From the NCBI GenBank assembly GCA_002245135.1, contig NGBS01000952.1, positions 1 through 22,682 of the forward strand: a DNA stretch of 22,682 nucleotides. The letters run 5' to 3'. The notes below the pieces were generated by a model. The model saw only the letters and a list, made by a program, of their open reading frames with translations. It did not search any database and was not told the origin of the DNA. The DNA comes from Proteromonas lacertae (Eukaryota > Sar > Bigyra > Opalinata > Proteromonadidae). A program made the translations under genes and the position numbers. Shown one piece after another: positions 10,373 through 20,299 of the stretch (its first letter is position 1; each line of letters starts with the position of its first letter).

Positions 10373-10668
10373 TAAAGTATATAATATAGTTATAGTATAT
10401 ATAGGTGATGAAATATGAGCATGTTTAAATGATGAACAAATATAGTATATAATATAGTTATAGTATATATAGGTGATGAAATATGAGCATATTTAAATGA
10501 TGAACAAATATAGTATATAATATAGTTATAGTATATATAGGTGCTGAAATATGAGTATGTTTAAATGATGAACAAATATAGTATATAATATAGTTATAGT
10601 ATATATAGGTGATGAAATATGAGCATATTTAAATGATGAGCAAATATAGTATATAATATTGTTATAGT
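10373..10668. repeat. Tandem array of a 68-bp unit, about 4.3 copies
   Basis: Units start at 10373, 10441, 10509 and 10577, with a partial unit from 10645; the spacing is exactly 68 bp. Each unit has a TATAGTATATAATATAG block, a TATAGTATATATAGGTG block and ATATGAGCAT followed by TTTAAATGATGAACAAA. Copies differ by only one to three bases (for example GTGATG versus GTGCTG, and GCATG versus GCATA), so the array is young compared with its surroundings. It sits about 120 bp downstream of the dynein relict. The spacer-free unit and imperfect identity rule out a CRISPR array. Confidence 0.9.
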
Positions 10669-11103
10669 AAGTGCAATAATTTTCTAATTTTTATATTGTA
10701 ATACTAATTTCTGTTTTAAAATAAGGGGAAATAAGAGAAAAGAACAATACTGCACAAATAAGAGCAAAATCGTTCGAAATAATTGATCGCCAAATCAAAA
10801 ACTAGTCCCACCATGCATATGTATTTTATTAGGCTAAACTTGGCTCATTATATTACTTTCAATTATGATCTAGTTCGTGAGAAAAATAATTTCTAAGAAT
10901 TCCAGGTCCCCATTTTCAATTTTTTGGCTCTTTTCACCCATTTTGAAATGATTTTTAAAACTAATTTTACTAGCTCTTAAAAGAAAGTTATTGTTTAATA
11001 TTATGAAAATAAGCAATGTTGTAACATAATTTAATCATTAGTTGCCATAATATCGAGAAATACATCAAATTTTTGATTAATTACCTGATTAGGTAATTTT
11101 AAT

Positions 11104-11243
11104 CTAACTACGTCAGCATAAAGTTCAATCTATGACTCATACTGTGATGTAATTTTTTTAGTCTAATTCTTTATAGTTGTTGAGAAAAACAACTTCAAAG
11201 TCACAAAAAAAATAAAAAAATACTTAGAAAATTTCTTATAGTG
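11104..11243. repeat. Dispersed repeat family 2, copy A
   Basis: About 140 bases align in the same orientation with 16741-16869. Shared landmarks in order are ATAAAG(T/C)TCAA, TTATRGTTRTTGAGAAAAA, TTYAAAGTCACAAAAA and ACTTAGAAAATTTCTTAT. Copy A has a longer A run after GTCAC. Divergence is moderate, as expected for an old insertion. No open frame or terminal inverted repeat is visible. Confidence 0.6.
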
Positions 11244-11607
11244 ATTTATATTTCTTATTTTAGAGAGATATTTCTTTATTACTACATAGTTCAATCCTAT
11301 TAAATACATTTATCATATTTTTATGTAGAATTACCAACGCTAAAGTGTAAATTTCACAATACTTGACTAATATTTGTATTTAAATGATAGCATGGAATAA
11401 AAAGGATAGTAACACACATTTCGTTCATTCAATACTTTTAATACCAACAACACAGCATATAATCTCGTTTTTAACTATTCAACTACTGGTTAGTAAGAAT
11501 AAACATAAATATGAATTGCGACACACTTCATAAATTATATAAATATCACTTTAAAGAATAAATATAAACAATACATTCTTTAAAAAGAAAATTAAAAAAT
11601 GTGGCTA

Positions 11608-11730
11608 CACTATAAGAATTCTAATCTATTTTGCAAATAGGACTTATATACTTGACCCAAGCTGGGCTCGTTGAATTTTGACTTTAACACCTATTTCTTT
11701 TCGTTTTTTAATTGTCTTTAAGTTTGAATA
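11608..11730. repeat. Dispersed repeat family 1, copy B
   Basis: This is the second copy of the element at 7792, in the same orientation. It contains CACTATAAGA, CTATTTTGCAAATAGG, then CCCAAGCTGGGCTCG and TTTAACACCTATTTC. The CCCAAGCTGGG segment is a short palindrome, and its G+C content stands out locally. Confidence 0.5.
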
Positions 11731-12719
11731 AAAAGCCAATACTCTACACATCTATTAATTACATGTTCAAGTTTGTATTTAGCTATAAATTAAAAATATC
11801 AAATTTTAATGCTTTTTAGATAGACTTTTAATAGAAATTCCAACTCAACAGAACCAACAATATTTTTAAATTAAGTAATATTTCATAACTAAATTCGCTT
11901 ATTATTAGTAAACTATCAAATACTTGGCAATCACTTTGTACCGAAGACTTAATAGAGTTCTTGAATTATTCTTATAGATAATATATAAATTGTAAATCTA
12001 TGTGAGTAAAGCTAAGAAAATATCTGCTTGTATTTAAATGACATTTCAAAATTAGAGGAGTTATTCTAATTAGTTGTTATATAGTTACATCTAATGTTAT
12101 AACGTATAATTATCTAATTCATATTGTGTTGTATATAGTATTAAAGTAGTATAGCAGAAAAAGCGATAAGCAACCTATATTACATAAACTTCAGATTGAA
12201 TATTCATTAATTTGATCCATAATAGAGAAATTAATACATATTCATTAGTATATGAAGAGAAAAATGAGAAAATAAAAAAAGTAAAAGAAGTAAAAATACA
12301 TGTAATTGTCATCTTTTAATGTAATTTAATTATTATTTCAAATATTATCATTTTGATTGTAATTTGTTATTTTAACATTTTTTTTGTATATAAACATGCA
12401 TATATTTGCTAATTGTATAGCATAATATATTATAGTAAAGATATTCTTAAATATCAATAACACAAATGAAATTTCTTCAAAGTATCATGTGTATAATATA
12501 CAATCAATGAATTTGCTAATTAAGATGATGAGAGTGATAATTAGTCTGTTTTTTAAATCCTATTACCTTTTCGACTTAATCTCATAAAGGCTTGAATGTT
12601 TCTTTTAAATGTAAATTCTTTATTGTTTCTATTGAGTTTAATTGTTTCAATAACTTATTTACTTTATCTTGAGATATAGAATTCTTCAGAAAGAAATAGT
12701 ATAAGTATACCGATAATTA

Positions 12720-14000
12720 TTCTTTATCGTTATCGCCATTTCTACCTTCATATTCACTATCTCTATCATCATATAATACTGAATCATCTAATATTTCATC
12801 GTTATTATCTTCATCATATACATTATTATTTCTATTAGAAATGTCATTCTTTGTTATAATATTAATATTATAATCTTCATCATTAGTATTATCATCATTG
12901 TCACAACTATCTGTTTCATCTTCATAACCATCTGCTGTTATATCATATTCGTTACTTATATTATTATTATCTACACCTATTCTTTTATTATTGTGTGTAT
13001 CTTCTTATTAATTACTTTTTCTCTTTTTTTTTTTTTTCCTCTATTCATTACACTATCAATATTTATTTCATCTAGTGAAATATAATGAACTTTATCTTCT
13101 ACAGGTATTGAAAAATGTAGTTACCTTTTCTATATTCTTCATTAATTGTTTCTTTAATTTTCAAAAACTCTATAACAGATGATTTATTGTTTCTACTTGC
13201 TCTTGTAACATATCCTTTACTTTGTATTGTATAATTATATGACAATATTCTATCAATTATAACTTGTGTTAAATAATAAGGAAAATCAAATATTCCATAT
13301 CTTCCACTGATTTTTTACTAGTATAATTTCTTTTGAATTAAAATGGATTGATAGAATCTATATCATTAATACTACTTACCATTTTTTTATCACAATTGAT
13401 TGTTTTTCCCTTTATTACATTAAAACTTTTATAGAATTGAGGATAATATAATTTCTCTATTATAACCTCTTCATTTGCTTTCTTTATAATTTCTCTATCC
13501 AACTTTCCAAAATCTCTGTATTTATAATTAATTCTTTTATAACAATCAATTAACTTATAAAACAATGGTATATTTCTTTCTACATTTGTAGTAATTACTT
13601 TACTGAAATATATAAAAGCTAGAAATAGAAAGTTATCAATTACTTTATCCATTATGACATCTTTTTCATTATTATAGAAAAGAAAATCTTCATTTTTATT
13701 ATTTAAATTTTGTCTTAAGTAATATTGAACCACTTTTGTAGATATGAATTGATTATTTTAATTATAATAACATTAAATCTTAACAATGTAATGATGATGG
13801 ATGGTTTGTCTGTTTAAAAATATATATTTACTTTCTTATTATTGTATATATTAATTAATTCATCAATATTTGTGAATTAATCATAAAAAACTACCTCATA
13901 ATATTTTTGAGTGTTTTCATTGAAATTATAAATAGTATCATCAACTACTAACACGTTGTAAGAATTACTATAATAAACATCATCATGTATTATATTAGAG
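12720..14000 (-). pseudogene. Unrecognised coding stretch with broken frames
   Basis: Reading right to left, protein-like segments follow one another in changing frames: SYNVLVVDDTIYNFNENTQ near 13950; an uninterrupted run of about 130 codons at 13733-13338 (NIPLFYKLIDCYKRINYKYR, DFGKLDREIIKKANEEVI); YGIFDFPYYLTQVIIDRIL near 13290; and a long acidic, Asn-rich end (DDEDYN- and EDNNDE-like) down to 12720, after a lysine run over a T14 tract at 13024-13037. A 26-nt GTAACT...TGTAG segment near 13110 behaves like an intron. Composition is coding-like, but no domain is recognisable and no start codon is found. It may be a decayed gene, or a real gene spoiled by indels. Confidence 0.35.
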
Positions 14001-14066
14001 TATAATTGATTCTCTTTTATTCTTTTTTATTTTTTCATTATAAAGTAATATAATATATATCTATAT

Positions 14067-14083
14067 AATAATAATAATAATAA
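14067..14083. repeat. AAT microsatellite
   Basis: A short run of AAT units that continues, with changes, as AGTAAT to 14098. It is ordinary simple sequence for DNA this rich in A and T. Confidence 0.8.
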
Positions 14084-14131
14084 CAGTAATAGTAATAACC
14101 TTTATAACTTACTGTTTTTTTATTGGTATAA

Positions 14132-14181
14132 TAAGCCAAAGGGGGGAAAAGCCGTTATCCTGACAAATAGTCAGTGGCTTA
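14132..14181. ncRNA. Compact nested hairpin; candidate structured RNA
   Basis: TAAGCCA at 14132-14138 pairs perfectly with TGGCTTA at 14175-14181. Immediately inside the 3' arm, CTGAC 14160-14164 pairs with GTCAG 14170-14174 around AAATA. Between the arms lies GGGGGG (14141-14146) and GCCGTTATC. This G+C content is unlike anything else within several kilobases. No known RNA family is recognised; U1, U2, U4, U6, 5S and tRNA signatures were looked for and are absent. Strand is undetermined because the pairing is symmetrical. Confidence 0.35.
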
Positions 14182-15566
14182 GGTATCTATTATTACATTT
14201 ATAATGGATGATGAGTATTAGTCACAAAATCCATCAGTTTTTTAATCACAAATATTGTAATTCAAATAATCATTAGCTAATGATACTTTTGCATATAACA
14301 TATTACTACTGAATTAATAGTATAAACACGTGGAAGATTGTAATATTCTCTTAGGTTTATCATATTCTCTCTTCTCTTCACTTCCTATATTCACAATTTG
14401 CATAACCAAGTCGAAAAATTACTCACTATACTCATTCTACTCACATGATAGTAATTTGTTGTAACATTAGTATAAATACAATCACATATAAAATAATTCC
14501 TTGAATCTATTGAAATTTGATTTTTTAGACAATAACTTTTATAGCCAATAGATTAATTTGCATATTTACTTTCTCTTAACCACCTTTCACTTCACATTTT
14601 TACTTGGATATTTATTTCAACCATCTTTATGTGAATCAAACATCAAATTGACATGTACACTATATATTATTACCTATTCACTATAATAAAAATAATCTAA
14701 ACTTATACATTCATTTAATTTCTCAAAACTGGAAGTCTGAAACGAATATAATTTTTGAAATACACTTTAATTCTTTTTTCTTCTGTTGTGTTATGAGTAT
14801 ATATAGTATATAATTTTATATAGAATATAACAATGGCAGCACAAGTGTTGTTATTACAGATAAATAATAGACAAAACAATACAAAGAGCAGGAATTGATT
14901 ATAATTGTTGAAGGAAGTATAATATTATCATATATGTTAATTAGATTAAAGTTTTAATAATTAAAAATCAAAGATATTATAACTAAGGGAAGAATTAAGA
15001 ACATTTGAAGAAAAAAATACAACTATCAGCTTTGATTTAGTCTGTCTTACTAAAGCTCATCAACTACATATACAAACTCTTACCTTGCTAATACATTTGG
15101 CACTTTTGATATACAACATATTATTGAAGTTATAAGTAGTAGGAAATTCAACTATTTCTGTTAATTTAGCATATTGGTATTATAGCAATTATCATATATA
15201 TAATCATTAATAGGTTATTTAAATTAGGTGTCAGACTAGGATAATTAGAATATAAACCAAGTTTACCATCAACGATTAATCCAACAAATACAAATAAGTA
15301 TAATTGTTATTATAATATAAAATAGTAAAGTCTGATGATGAAGAAGCTAAGATGAATTAGTATATTTTTTATAATTATTTTTGTTAGGATGAATTATTAG
15401 GTATGTTTATTCAAGAATTGGTGTGATTTCAGGTGTTGCCAAAACAGTAACTGTAGAAAAGACATATATCGTAATTACAACAATTCATTCGATGAGAACA
15501 CCAAAATTAAGTATGATGATACGAATATTCTGATTTTATTTTATTTATTCATAGTAATTAAAAAGC

Positions 15567-15722
15567 ATGGAAGCTTCTAAACCATCTCCAATTCAAGAGT
15601 ATTTAGCTGATGTTATTCCTGGATTAATTGATTTAGAAACAGTTCAATCATTGTATTTATTGAATCAAGTTAATGATAATCCTATATTTAAGAAGTATTT
15701 GATCTATTATTTACTCTATTAG
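15567..15722 (+). CDS. Short open frame of 51 codons, possibly one exon of a decayed gene
   Basis: ATG opens MEASKPSPIQEYLADVIPGL, followed by IDLETVQSLYLLNQVNDNPI, and ends in a hydrophobic YLIYYLLY before TAG. The same frame stays open after the TAG for about 34 more codons of hydrophobic residues (FGGFVYSGIIELVYPVLF), which looks like a membrane protein read through one stop. Composition is coding-like and the start context is acceptable. I do not recognise the family. It may be the remains of a small membrane protein gene whose other exons lie in the fragments on either side. Confidence 0.3.
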   Translation: MEASKPSPIQEYLADVIPGLIDLETVQSLYLLNQVNDNPIFKKYLIYYLLY

Positions 15723-16740
15723 TTTTTACTCCATTATTTGAAAATAACATTTGGTGGATTTGTATATAGTGGTATTATTGAGTTAGTATATCCAGTATTA
15801 TTTTTATTATTTTATAATAGGTAAATGAATATATTCTTATAAGTATATTAGTATATTATTCTTATTTATATATTGTTAGTAGAGTATTGAACATAATTTC
15901 AATAATTCAAAGTATATTCTTATTTATATATTATCATTAGATGAATTGCATTAGAATTCCAGGTGAAGAACAGTAGAAACATCCAGTTTATATATTATAT
16001 TTTACAATTAGAAAAAGTATAACTATTTTAGTATATTATATTTTATTATAGCTGTTTAGCATTGTACTAATCGATGAAAGGCAGAGAATATCAGCAACTT
16101 GCATGTTAAGCTATACTGGTATGTTTTAATTTGTTATTATGTTTATAGATATTATAGATGATTATATAAGTATTATAGTTATTTTTATATTTTAATAGTT
16201 ATTTTATTAGAATAGCAACAGAATTCCAGGGGAGAAGAATATTGATTCAGTAATTTATCTATAATATATGTTATACAGTGTATTTATGGGGTTTAGCTAT
16301 TCAGATTAACATAATAGTACAGCATATAGTGCTCGTATGAAAAATATTTTGATATCTTCTTAATTAGAAGCAATTAGTCAAAAATAGCAATATGGCTTTA
16401 TTTAACTACACACACATACATCAAAAATCACATAATATCACGATTACATTCAATTACCTAGTCAAAATTAATATCGTCCTTTCTGGAATACTCCTATACT
16501 ACACATATCGTATATAGGTAGTGATTACGTATAAAATTTATTAACATATTTCAGTCCCTATTAGCCAAATACGTGGTATTTAAAATCAGTACAGTTCGAG
16601 ATGTATTATAGTTTTTAAAGCTAATAAATGATATAAATCAAATAAAAATATATCAATGTTATTATTTATGTTTGTTGTTATTCAATTATAATGTAAAATA
16701 TCAAAAACAGACGAATGACATGAAAGAGGTAATTATGAAA

Positions 16741-16869
16741 CTAAGTATACTATGATAAAGCTCAAAGCATGATACATCGTTTGACAAATTTTTACTATTT
16801 TATTCCTTATGGTTATTGAGAAAAATCTATTTAAAGTCACAAAAAGCACTTAGAAAATTCTTATCGTGT
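16741..16869. repeat. Dispersed repeat family 2, copy B
   Basis: This is the direct-orientation counterpart of 11104-11243. It carries ATAAAGCTCAA, TTATGGTTATTGAGAAAAA, TTTAAAGTCACAAAAA and ACTTAGAAAATTCTTAT. It lies about 240 bp downstream of the 3' end of the minus-strand helicase gene. Confidence 0.6.
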
Positions 16870-17113
16870 ATGTTTTCAGAATCTTCTAAAAATGTCCTAT
16901 AAAACTTACGTCAATATATCTAGACGATAATATTGAAAAGTTATAACAAAAACTCAGAAAAAAATATGTAGTATAACACATTCATTAATTATTATGCCCA
17001 AGTTGGAAAAAATTACTTTCTATTTAGATAAAAAGGATATTGATGTTTATATGAAAACAGATAATATATTAAACACACACACAAAACATTCAATATATAA
17101 TGCAATTATTAAT

Positions 17114-20100
17114 CTATCCTTTACGACGACTTAGCCTCCAAGAATCTGCTGCATGGAATTTATCATAGAGAGGTTCTAATTTCAGTTCTTTTCTTCTTCT
17201 CTTCAGTTCTTCTTCACTGCACTGTTTATAAAAATTAGGTGCTTGTTTAACCAACCACTGTGGTTTTATTTCCATAATATTCTTCATGTATTCTCTTGAT
17301 GTCAAGGTAATTTCATGATATAATACCCATTCAGGAGCTCTCTGGAATAATGAACTAGATGGATGAATGTAAATTGGTGCTTTATCTGTTAATCTTTCAT
17401 AACCATCGTGAGAACTATTTCTTTTACCTACATTCTTAAAATAACCACCAACTAGACATTCTTGGATTTTACTATTATCTCTACAACTAATTACATCTAA
17501 ATGATATTGATCCAAAATCTTCATCAACTGTTTTCTAGTTTCTTTCGCTCTTTGCAAATGTCGAGCATTCAAATAATTTTTTGTACACCATTGTGACGAT
17601 TCTCCATTCTTTTCCCATTCTCTATAAACACATAATAATGTAAAATGATCACCTTCAGGCATCATAAACTGTTTATGGCAATTATCAGCTTGTTCCTGTT
17701 TATCTCTTGGTCTATAAAACACATTTTCACCTGCTAACAGAGACACAATTGTTAAAATTTCATCACTACATCCTTCTTCAGCTGATTTTATCAATACTTT
17801 TGACAGTGATGGATCTACTGGGAATTGTGCCATTTGTCTACCAAGAGGAGTAATAAATCCATCTTTATCTAACGCATTTAATTCCCACAAGTGTTGTAAA
17901 GCTGATATTAATGTCTGCCTTGGTGGAGGATCCATAAATTCAAAGTTAATAATATCATGAATACCCATTGCTTTTAATTGTAATGCAACTGTACCAAGAT
18001 TGGCTCTTTGTATTTCAGGAATTGTATTTGATAACATCTCATTCTTAAAAGCTGATTCTGTATAGAGTCTAAAACACTTACCTGGACCTGTACGACCTGC
18101 TCTTCCAGCCCTTTGCTTGGCCGAAGCTTGAGAGATTGGAACTGGAATAAGACTATCCATTCCAGTCTTTGGATTGTATGCTTTTTGTTTACAAAATCCA
18201 GGATCTATTACATAATAAATTCCATCAATGGTTAAAGAAGCTTCTGCTATATTAGTGGCTATAACACACTTTCTTTTACCTTTTGGTGTTGGTTGGAATA
18301 CTTGTTCCTGTAATTCTGGCGGTAATGCTGCATATATTGGAATAATAATTAATTCAGGTAATTCATCTTTAAACTCTTTCATTCTTTTATCTAATATTTC
18401 ACAAGCTGTATCAATCTCTTCTTTACCTGTTAAAAACAATAAAATATCTCCAGCTGGTTCTGAAGTATGAATTCTAAAAACAGTATTGATAGAAGCGGTT
18501 AAATAATCTTCAACTGGTTCTTCAACATAACTAACATCCACATGAAATGTTCTACCAGGAATAGTAAAAATTGCACATTTATCAAAATATATTGAAAACT
18601 TATTCGCATCTAAAGTAGCAGAAGTGACAATAATTCTTAAGTCTTTTCTTCGTTTAGATAACTGTTTTACTAATGAGAATAATACATCTGTATTGATAGT
18701 TCTTTCATGAGCTTCATCCAAGATAATTACACTATATCTCTTCAAATCATGATCCATTAAATACTCTCTTAATAACATACCATCTGTCATATATTTAATT
18801 ATTGTCTCTCTACTAGATCTATCATCAAATCGAATAGTATAACCAACTTCTTTACCTAATTTACATCCAAATTCTTCACTTACTCTTTTAGCGACGCTTG
18901 TGGCTGCTACTCTTCGAGGTTGAGTACAGCCTATACAGCCATGACCAGTAAAACCAGCATCATGTAAATATTGAGTCATTTGAGTTGTTTTACCACTTCC
19001 TGTTTCTCCAATAACTACTAATATTTGATTAGCTTTGACTGCTTCAATAAATGCATCTTTTAGTTTATAAATTGGTAAATCTTTTCTTGATTCTTCTATT
19101 GTCTTTTTCTTCTGTAATTGAGGTATATATTTTCTTACTGGAGCTCTAAATACTTGATCAGCTGTCATCATCTCTTCATCTTCATCATCTAACACTTCTT
19201 TTCCTTCTTTTCTTGCTTTCTGAGCTTCTCTTAATTGCTTTCTTTTCTTTGCTAAAGCTGATTGATTTGTAGCTGCTCGTTGTAATGTTCCATCTGGATT
19301 CTTAACAATTCTAATTGGAGATAATTCAATACTTTTTGAGGTTTGGCCTGTTAAGAATACTGGTTCAGTATCGTTTAATTGTACATCAAATTCCGTTTCT
19401 TCTTCTGGTACTTCCAAGTCTAAACCACCTTCATCTGGATCATAATCAGGTAAATCTTCAATTTTCATTGCTCCAGAAGCAATTAGTTGTTTATATTCAA
19501 ATAATTCATAATCTGTCAATTTCTTCTTTGGCTTTGATTTTGAGATTGGTTTTCTGTTATTATTTTGATTTATATTTGATTTATTGTTGTTGTTGTTATT
19601 ATTATCATTATAATTACGTTTTGGAGCAGATGGATTGTATAATTCTGATCGATCTTCAGTGTTTCTTTTATTTCTACTTCTACTTCTGCTTCTGCTTTTA
19701 GTTCTTTTATTTTCATTTTCACTATCACTATTATTGTGATGATGATGATGATGGTGATGGTGGTGGTGATGATGTTTCGATTTTGAACGATCTGAGCTAG
19801 ATGAATGATTTCTAGAATCTTTACGATTCTTATTTGCATTTCTTGGTGGTGATGGATTGGAATATTCTTTTATTTTATTTGATTTGGAAGAAGTAGAAGA
19901 TAATGCTAGATTCTGTTTTGAATTTGGATTTAGCATTTTTTGGATTATTCCAACTAAATTTTCACAAAATGCAACAGTAAAACCACATTGAGGATCTAAT
20001 TCCATCAATTTATTGTATAATTTATCTGCATCATAGTTGTTTTCTTTGGTAAGCTCAATTAAAAACTATTCAAATAATAATAAATACAATAAATATATAA

Positions 20101-20205
20101 AAATACTTCTGCCAAGTCTTGGTCGGATGGTATATGATGATTTTCCAATTCTTTGCATAATATAGAAATAAGTGAAAGTTTTTGTAATTCTGCTAAAGCT
20201 TCCAT
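17114..20205 (-). CDS. DHX8: DEAH-box splicing helicase DHX8/Prp22, 1016 residues, without an S1 domain
   Basis: This ATP-dependent RNA helicase releases spliced mRNA from the spliceosome in its family. Exon 1 (20107-20205, ATG at 20205) gives 33 residues including LQKLSLISILCKELENH and SDQDLAE; a 41-nt GT-AG intron (20066-20106) follows; exon 2 runs from 20065 to the TAG at 17114-17116. The join reads DLAE/FLIEL, matching the DHX8 N-terminus. Then come a 13-His run (131-143), an SR stretch (about 156-164), an Asn run, and the family block LSPIRIVKNPDGTLQ. Helicase motifs are GETGSGKTT (386-394), DEAH (483-486), SAT (515-517) and QRAGRAGR (684-691); the end is WRLSRRKG. The block upstream of the helicase identifies DHX8/Prp22 rather than Prp2 or Prp16. 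Human DHX8 is about 1220 residues; the S1 RNA-binding domain normally between the SR region and that block is missing. The frame is intact, so the gene is probably functional. Confidence 0.95.
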
Positions 20206-20299
20206 TAATGAAATAAACAAAAATGAAAAATATTTTCAAACACCCTTTTCATTATTTTGAAACACCAATTTAGTATTTTTTTAAAATTAAAATATTTGT
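20206..20299. promoter_or_regulatory. 94-bp shared divergent promoter (DHX8 / FYVE-like gene)
   Basis: Only 94 bp separate the two start codons, so both promoters must lie here. A near-perfect direct repeat, TTTTCAAACACC (20233-20244) and TTTTGAAACACC (20255-20266), is spaced 22 bp start to start, about two helical turns, and could be a paired factor site. The rest is A/T runs. Regulatory function is inferred from position. Confidence 0.5.

Larger units (their letters stand above)
10669..12699. other. Gene-free stretch with diverged dispersed repeats
   Basis: No open frame, exon chain or RNA gene could be supported in either strand. Besides the two repeat copies listed separately, 10840-10930 contains a CTAAACTTGGCTCATT segment that loosely resembles the GGGCTCGTTGAA segment of repeat family 1 at 11670, so it may be a third, more degraded copy. 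The rest is AT-rich sequence with no structure I can name. Confidence 0.4.
14200..17113. other. Gene-poor stretch with exon-like fragments
   Basis: No complete gene can be supported. Plus-strand fragments that look spliced include a possible 32-nt GTATGT...TTTCAG intron ending at 15433 and followed by VAKTVTVEKTYIVITTIHS, and a segment starting about 16051 (LFSIVLIDERQRISATCM) between TTATTATAG and a GTATGT donor. Two similar AG-flanked segments both contain GCA-x-x-GAATTCCAGG (near 15950 and 16215). Frames are interrupted and no family is recognised. A repeat copy lies at 16741-16869. Confidence 0.35.

Noticed and set aside
10373-10668. CRISPR array
   Set aside because: Units are contiguous with no spacers, and the host is a eukaryote.
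13000-13325. Two 12-nt segments (GTAATTAATAAG and GTAAAAAATCAG) as ultra-short introns
   Set aside because: They are shorter than any accepted spliceosomal intron in this window and do not restore phase; indels at A runs explain them better.
2288-14420. Reassigned stop codons (TAA or TAG read as an amino acid)
   Set aside because: Several frames run through in-phase TAA, but the 983 codons of the helicase main exon, the FYVE-like gene and MRPL43 have no internal TAA or TAG and end on TAG, TAA and TAA.
15000-15900. PEX16-like or REEP/HVA22-like membrane protein gene
   Set aside because: The hydrophobic fragments loosely recall these families, but the order of motifs does not match and the frames are broken.
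16590-16605. tRNA B-box-like CAGTTCGAGATG
   Set aside because: No matching A box or acceptor stem; no tRNA cloverleaf was found on either strand.
7542-17113. A transposon or virus-like element carrying its own genes
   Set aside because: No reverse transcriptase, transposase, integrase, capsid or DNA polymerase motif and no terminal repeats were seen; only anonymous diverged repeats.
19315-19839. Open frames on both strands over the N-terminal low-complexity part of the helicase
   Set aside because: They are produced by the His, Ser/Arg and Asn codon runs of the helicase read in other frames.
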